From: Amanita rubescens
Lineage: Eukaryota; Basidiomycota; Agaricomycetes; Agaricales; Amanitaceae
Length of the DNA stretch: 64,000 bases
Assembly: GCA_015039365.1 (NCBI GenBank)
Contig: WION01000002.1
Span: 1,054,001-1,118,000 of the forward strand
Direction of reading: 5' to 3'
Below the pieces are notes generated by a model. The model saw only the letters and a list, made by a program, of their open reading frames with translations. It had not been told where the DNA came from and searched no databases. This document shows, in pieces, positions 62,440-64,000 of the stretch (position 1 is its first letter; each line of letters starts with the position of its first letter). The translations under genes and the position numbers were made by a program.

Positions 62440-63575
62440 ATGTCTGACCTTGACCTCCACGACCTACCGCCTCCTCCTCCAGCGTATTCAGAGGAAGACT
62501 TTGATAAAAAGGTCTCGACTGCCGTAGAGCTCTCGTTGAATACGCCACAACCACACCACGATGAAGCCTGGGAGACTTGGGACGACGAAGCTTTCAAAGC
62601 CGCCGCCTCCCAAGCTTTGGCATCATCGAAGCCTTATTCCCCAATCGAGAAAATCCTACCTAGAACGCAAGGAGGCTCATCCCATCTCAATCCAACCGCG
62701 CTCCCTTATCAGCCAATCCGGCCCCTGAAAATCAACAAAAGAACAGTTGATCCCAACCCTTCAAAGCCGCCCCCGAATTGGTTCGAAAATCAGGAATCAA
62801 TTAATCCACGCCAAGCACCCAGCGTAAGCCACGATGTGGCTGGGCTGCGTTATTCGAGCCGTCAATTACCATCTCCTGACGACCCCTCGGTTCATCCACC
62901 ACCACCACCGGCTTTCACACCCGAAGGCACCGTCCCTAGATGGACCACCATATGAACAAGTAGTACGTTCCTCGTGGCCCGGGAGCCGATCTAGAGGGCC
63001 ATCACCACATCATCACGTACCGCGTCTTCCACAAACACAACAGCATTACACACAGCGGCACTCTCAATACCCATCGCATAGACTGACATCGCCCACATCA
63101 ATCTCGATGTTTGATCCCTCAATAGCTTATCACCAAGAATCCAACATAATAACACCGCAACCCGAACAGGAACAAGAAGAACAAGAAGAACAACATATAC
63201 CCGATGCTGCGTGTCTCTACAAGTTAGTGCTCGTTCTATTTTTCCATCTCATGTAGTGCTGATTTTAATGATCAGTTCAGCTGTGGCAAGTCATTTATCG
63301 ACAACTCCGAGGCACACGCAAAATCATCGTGGTGGGTAAGTCATTTTGATTTTTTTTTTTTATATCTCCGAGTCGGAAAGGTCCTGATTTCCATTTGCAA
63401 GTCAGCAGTTGATGTCCTGCCAATCGCCAAGGGAGATTTTCCCGAGTCATTTATCGCCAGTTCGGGGCGGACAAGGACCTTTACCAGGCATGGCACCTGC
63501 TCAAAACCCGGCTGCGCAGCGCTTTTCGACATATTCGTTATACCATCATGCCGCGATGACAGGTCTGAGAAATGA
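62440..63575 (+). CDS. Proline-rich orphan protein with a PPxY motif (model uncertain)
   Basis: From MSDLDLHDLPPPPPAYSEED the protein has a PPAY site and an acidic start, a short Trp patch (DEAWETWDDEAFKAAASQAL) and a proline-rich body. The first frame closes at 62955. Continuing in the next frame just before that gives PSLDGPPYEQVVRSSWPGSR, which looks like natural continuation, so one surplus base near 62930 is suspected. Later sequence is His/Gln/Glu-rich up to DAACLYN, followed by an intron (about 63221-63276) and one or two exons. The final exon could end at 63575 (frame with GTCSKPGCAALFDIF) or 63618 (frame with LHYRPGDG). The family is not known to me; likely a disordered adaptor. Confidence 0.5.
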
Positions 63576-64000
63576 ACGCCATGTGGCGTCTTTACACTAT
63601 CGCCCAGGAGATGGGTGAGAAACTAACCTAAATGCACAAATTCACACCCAATAATTGCTATACGATATGCTTGTACGTTTCAAACTATGGTGTCAACGGA
63701 GATAGTAATCGTTTCATGTTTTACTCCGGGGAGTTGTTGTAACCATCGTTGTAATTGTAATTACTATAATCATTGTCAATGTAACGCACCCTTGTACTTC
63801 AATGCGACCAAGTATGTCCCAGAACGGTCGCTCAACAAACAAACCTGCCGATTGTAAGCGACTAGACTACCTCCATTGTCGTCGAGTCGCTTCCTTAACA
63901 GGTCTACAGATGTTTACTTTGACAGATCTTTGGCGGGCCTCTCCGAAGAGGCTCTTCCCCGGGCGAAATCGGCCCAGATGAAACTGGAACACTATTACAA
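63576..64000 (+). other. Right-edge region with a possible partial kinase-type N-terminus
   Basis: From about 63912 to the window end an open frame reads DVYFDRSLAGLSEEALPRAK and then MKLEHYY. This resembles the short helical segment just before the kinase domain of NDR/Cbk1-type AGC kinases, and an intron (about 63856-63901) precedes it. The joining phase does not match the nearest upstream ATG (63811), so the first exon is unresolved. The rest of the region is AT-rich with no gene recognised. It may be the beginning of an NDR-family kinase gene that continues to the right. Confidence 0.3.

Overview
The window is nuclear DNA of a filamentous basidiomycete, most likely an Agaricomycete. The evidence is gene density of about one per 2.3 kb, many introns of roughly 45-60 bp in almost every gene, basidiomycete-type orthologues throughout, and a Crinkler-header/kinase gene of the kind expanded in mushrooms. 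I see no bacterial features, no CRISPR array, no confident tRNA or rRNA, and no intact transposon. All gene models were spliced by eye from splice-site phase and family conservation, so spans are firmer than individual exon edges.

Layout. 1-20 kb: the end of a fungal-specific transcription factor, Vps24 (ESCRT-III), mitochondrial NAD-isocitrate dehydrogenase, an Ssd1/Dis3L2-type RNase II protein, CTNNBL1 (spliceosome), Utp15 (rRNA processing, minus), TCTP, gamma-tubulin complex protein 3 and protein disulfide isomerase (minus). 20-24.7 kb: a small accessory island with a Crinkler-header kinase gene, bounded by direct repeats that are two copies of the last codons of the verprolin gene, then verprolin itself (minus). 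24.8-40 kb: the giant Tra1 gene, a BRD8-like bromodomain gene (minus) and a vacuolar aspartyl protease. 40-51 kb: a DCAF-type WD40 protein, a Ctk1/CDK12 kinase, COP9 subunit 4 (minus) and an orphan gene built from tandem single-exon YP repeats. 51-64 kb: a PUB-domain protein (minus), a Tgl4-type patatin lipase (minus), an orphan membrane protein, Orc4 (minus), Med20, a pyruvate dehydrogenase kinase, a proline-rich orphan and a fragment at the right edge.

Most genes are housekeeping and need no shared pathway. Recurring themes are chromatin and transcription (Tra1, BRD8-like, Med20, Ctk1), RNA processing (CTNNBL1, Utp15, Ssd1) and cytoskeleton (GCP3, verprolin). Genes are packed head to head with 42-118 bp between start codons. 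Med20 and the PDH kinase are in tandem with 7 bp between stop and start.

The two most interesting items are (1) the YP-repeat gene at 47849-51113, where near-identical phase-1 introns split the same tyrosine codon at each repeat boundary, and (2) the kinase island at 20.1-23.5 kb, whose borders duplicate the verprolin 3' end so that both neighbours stay complete. A caution: about ten conserved reading frames are broken by a single extra base. This looks more like assembly insertions than decay, because it also affects essential genes such as Tra1 and Orc4.
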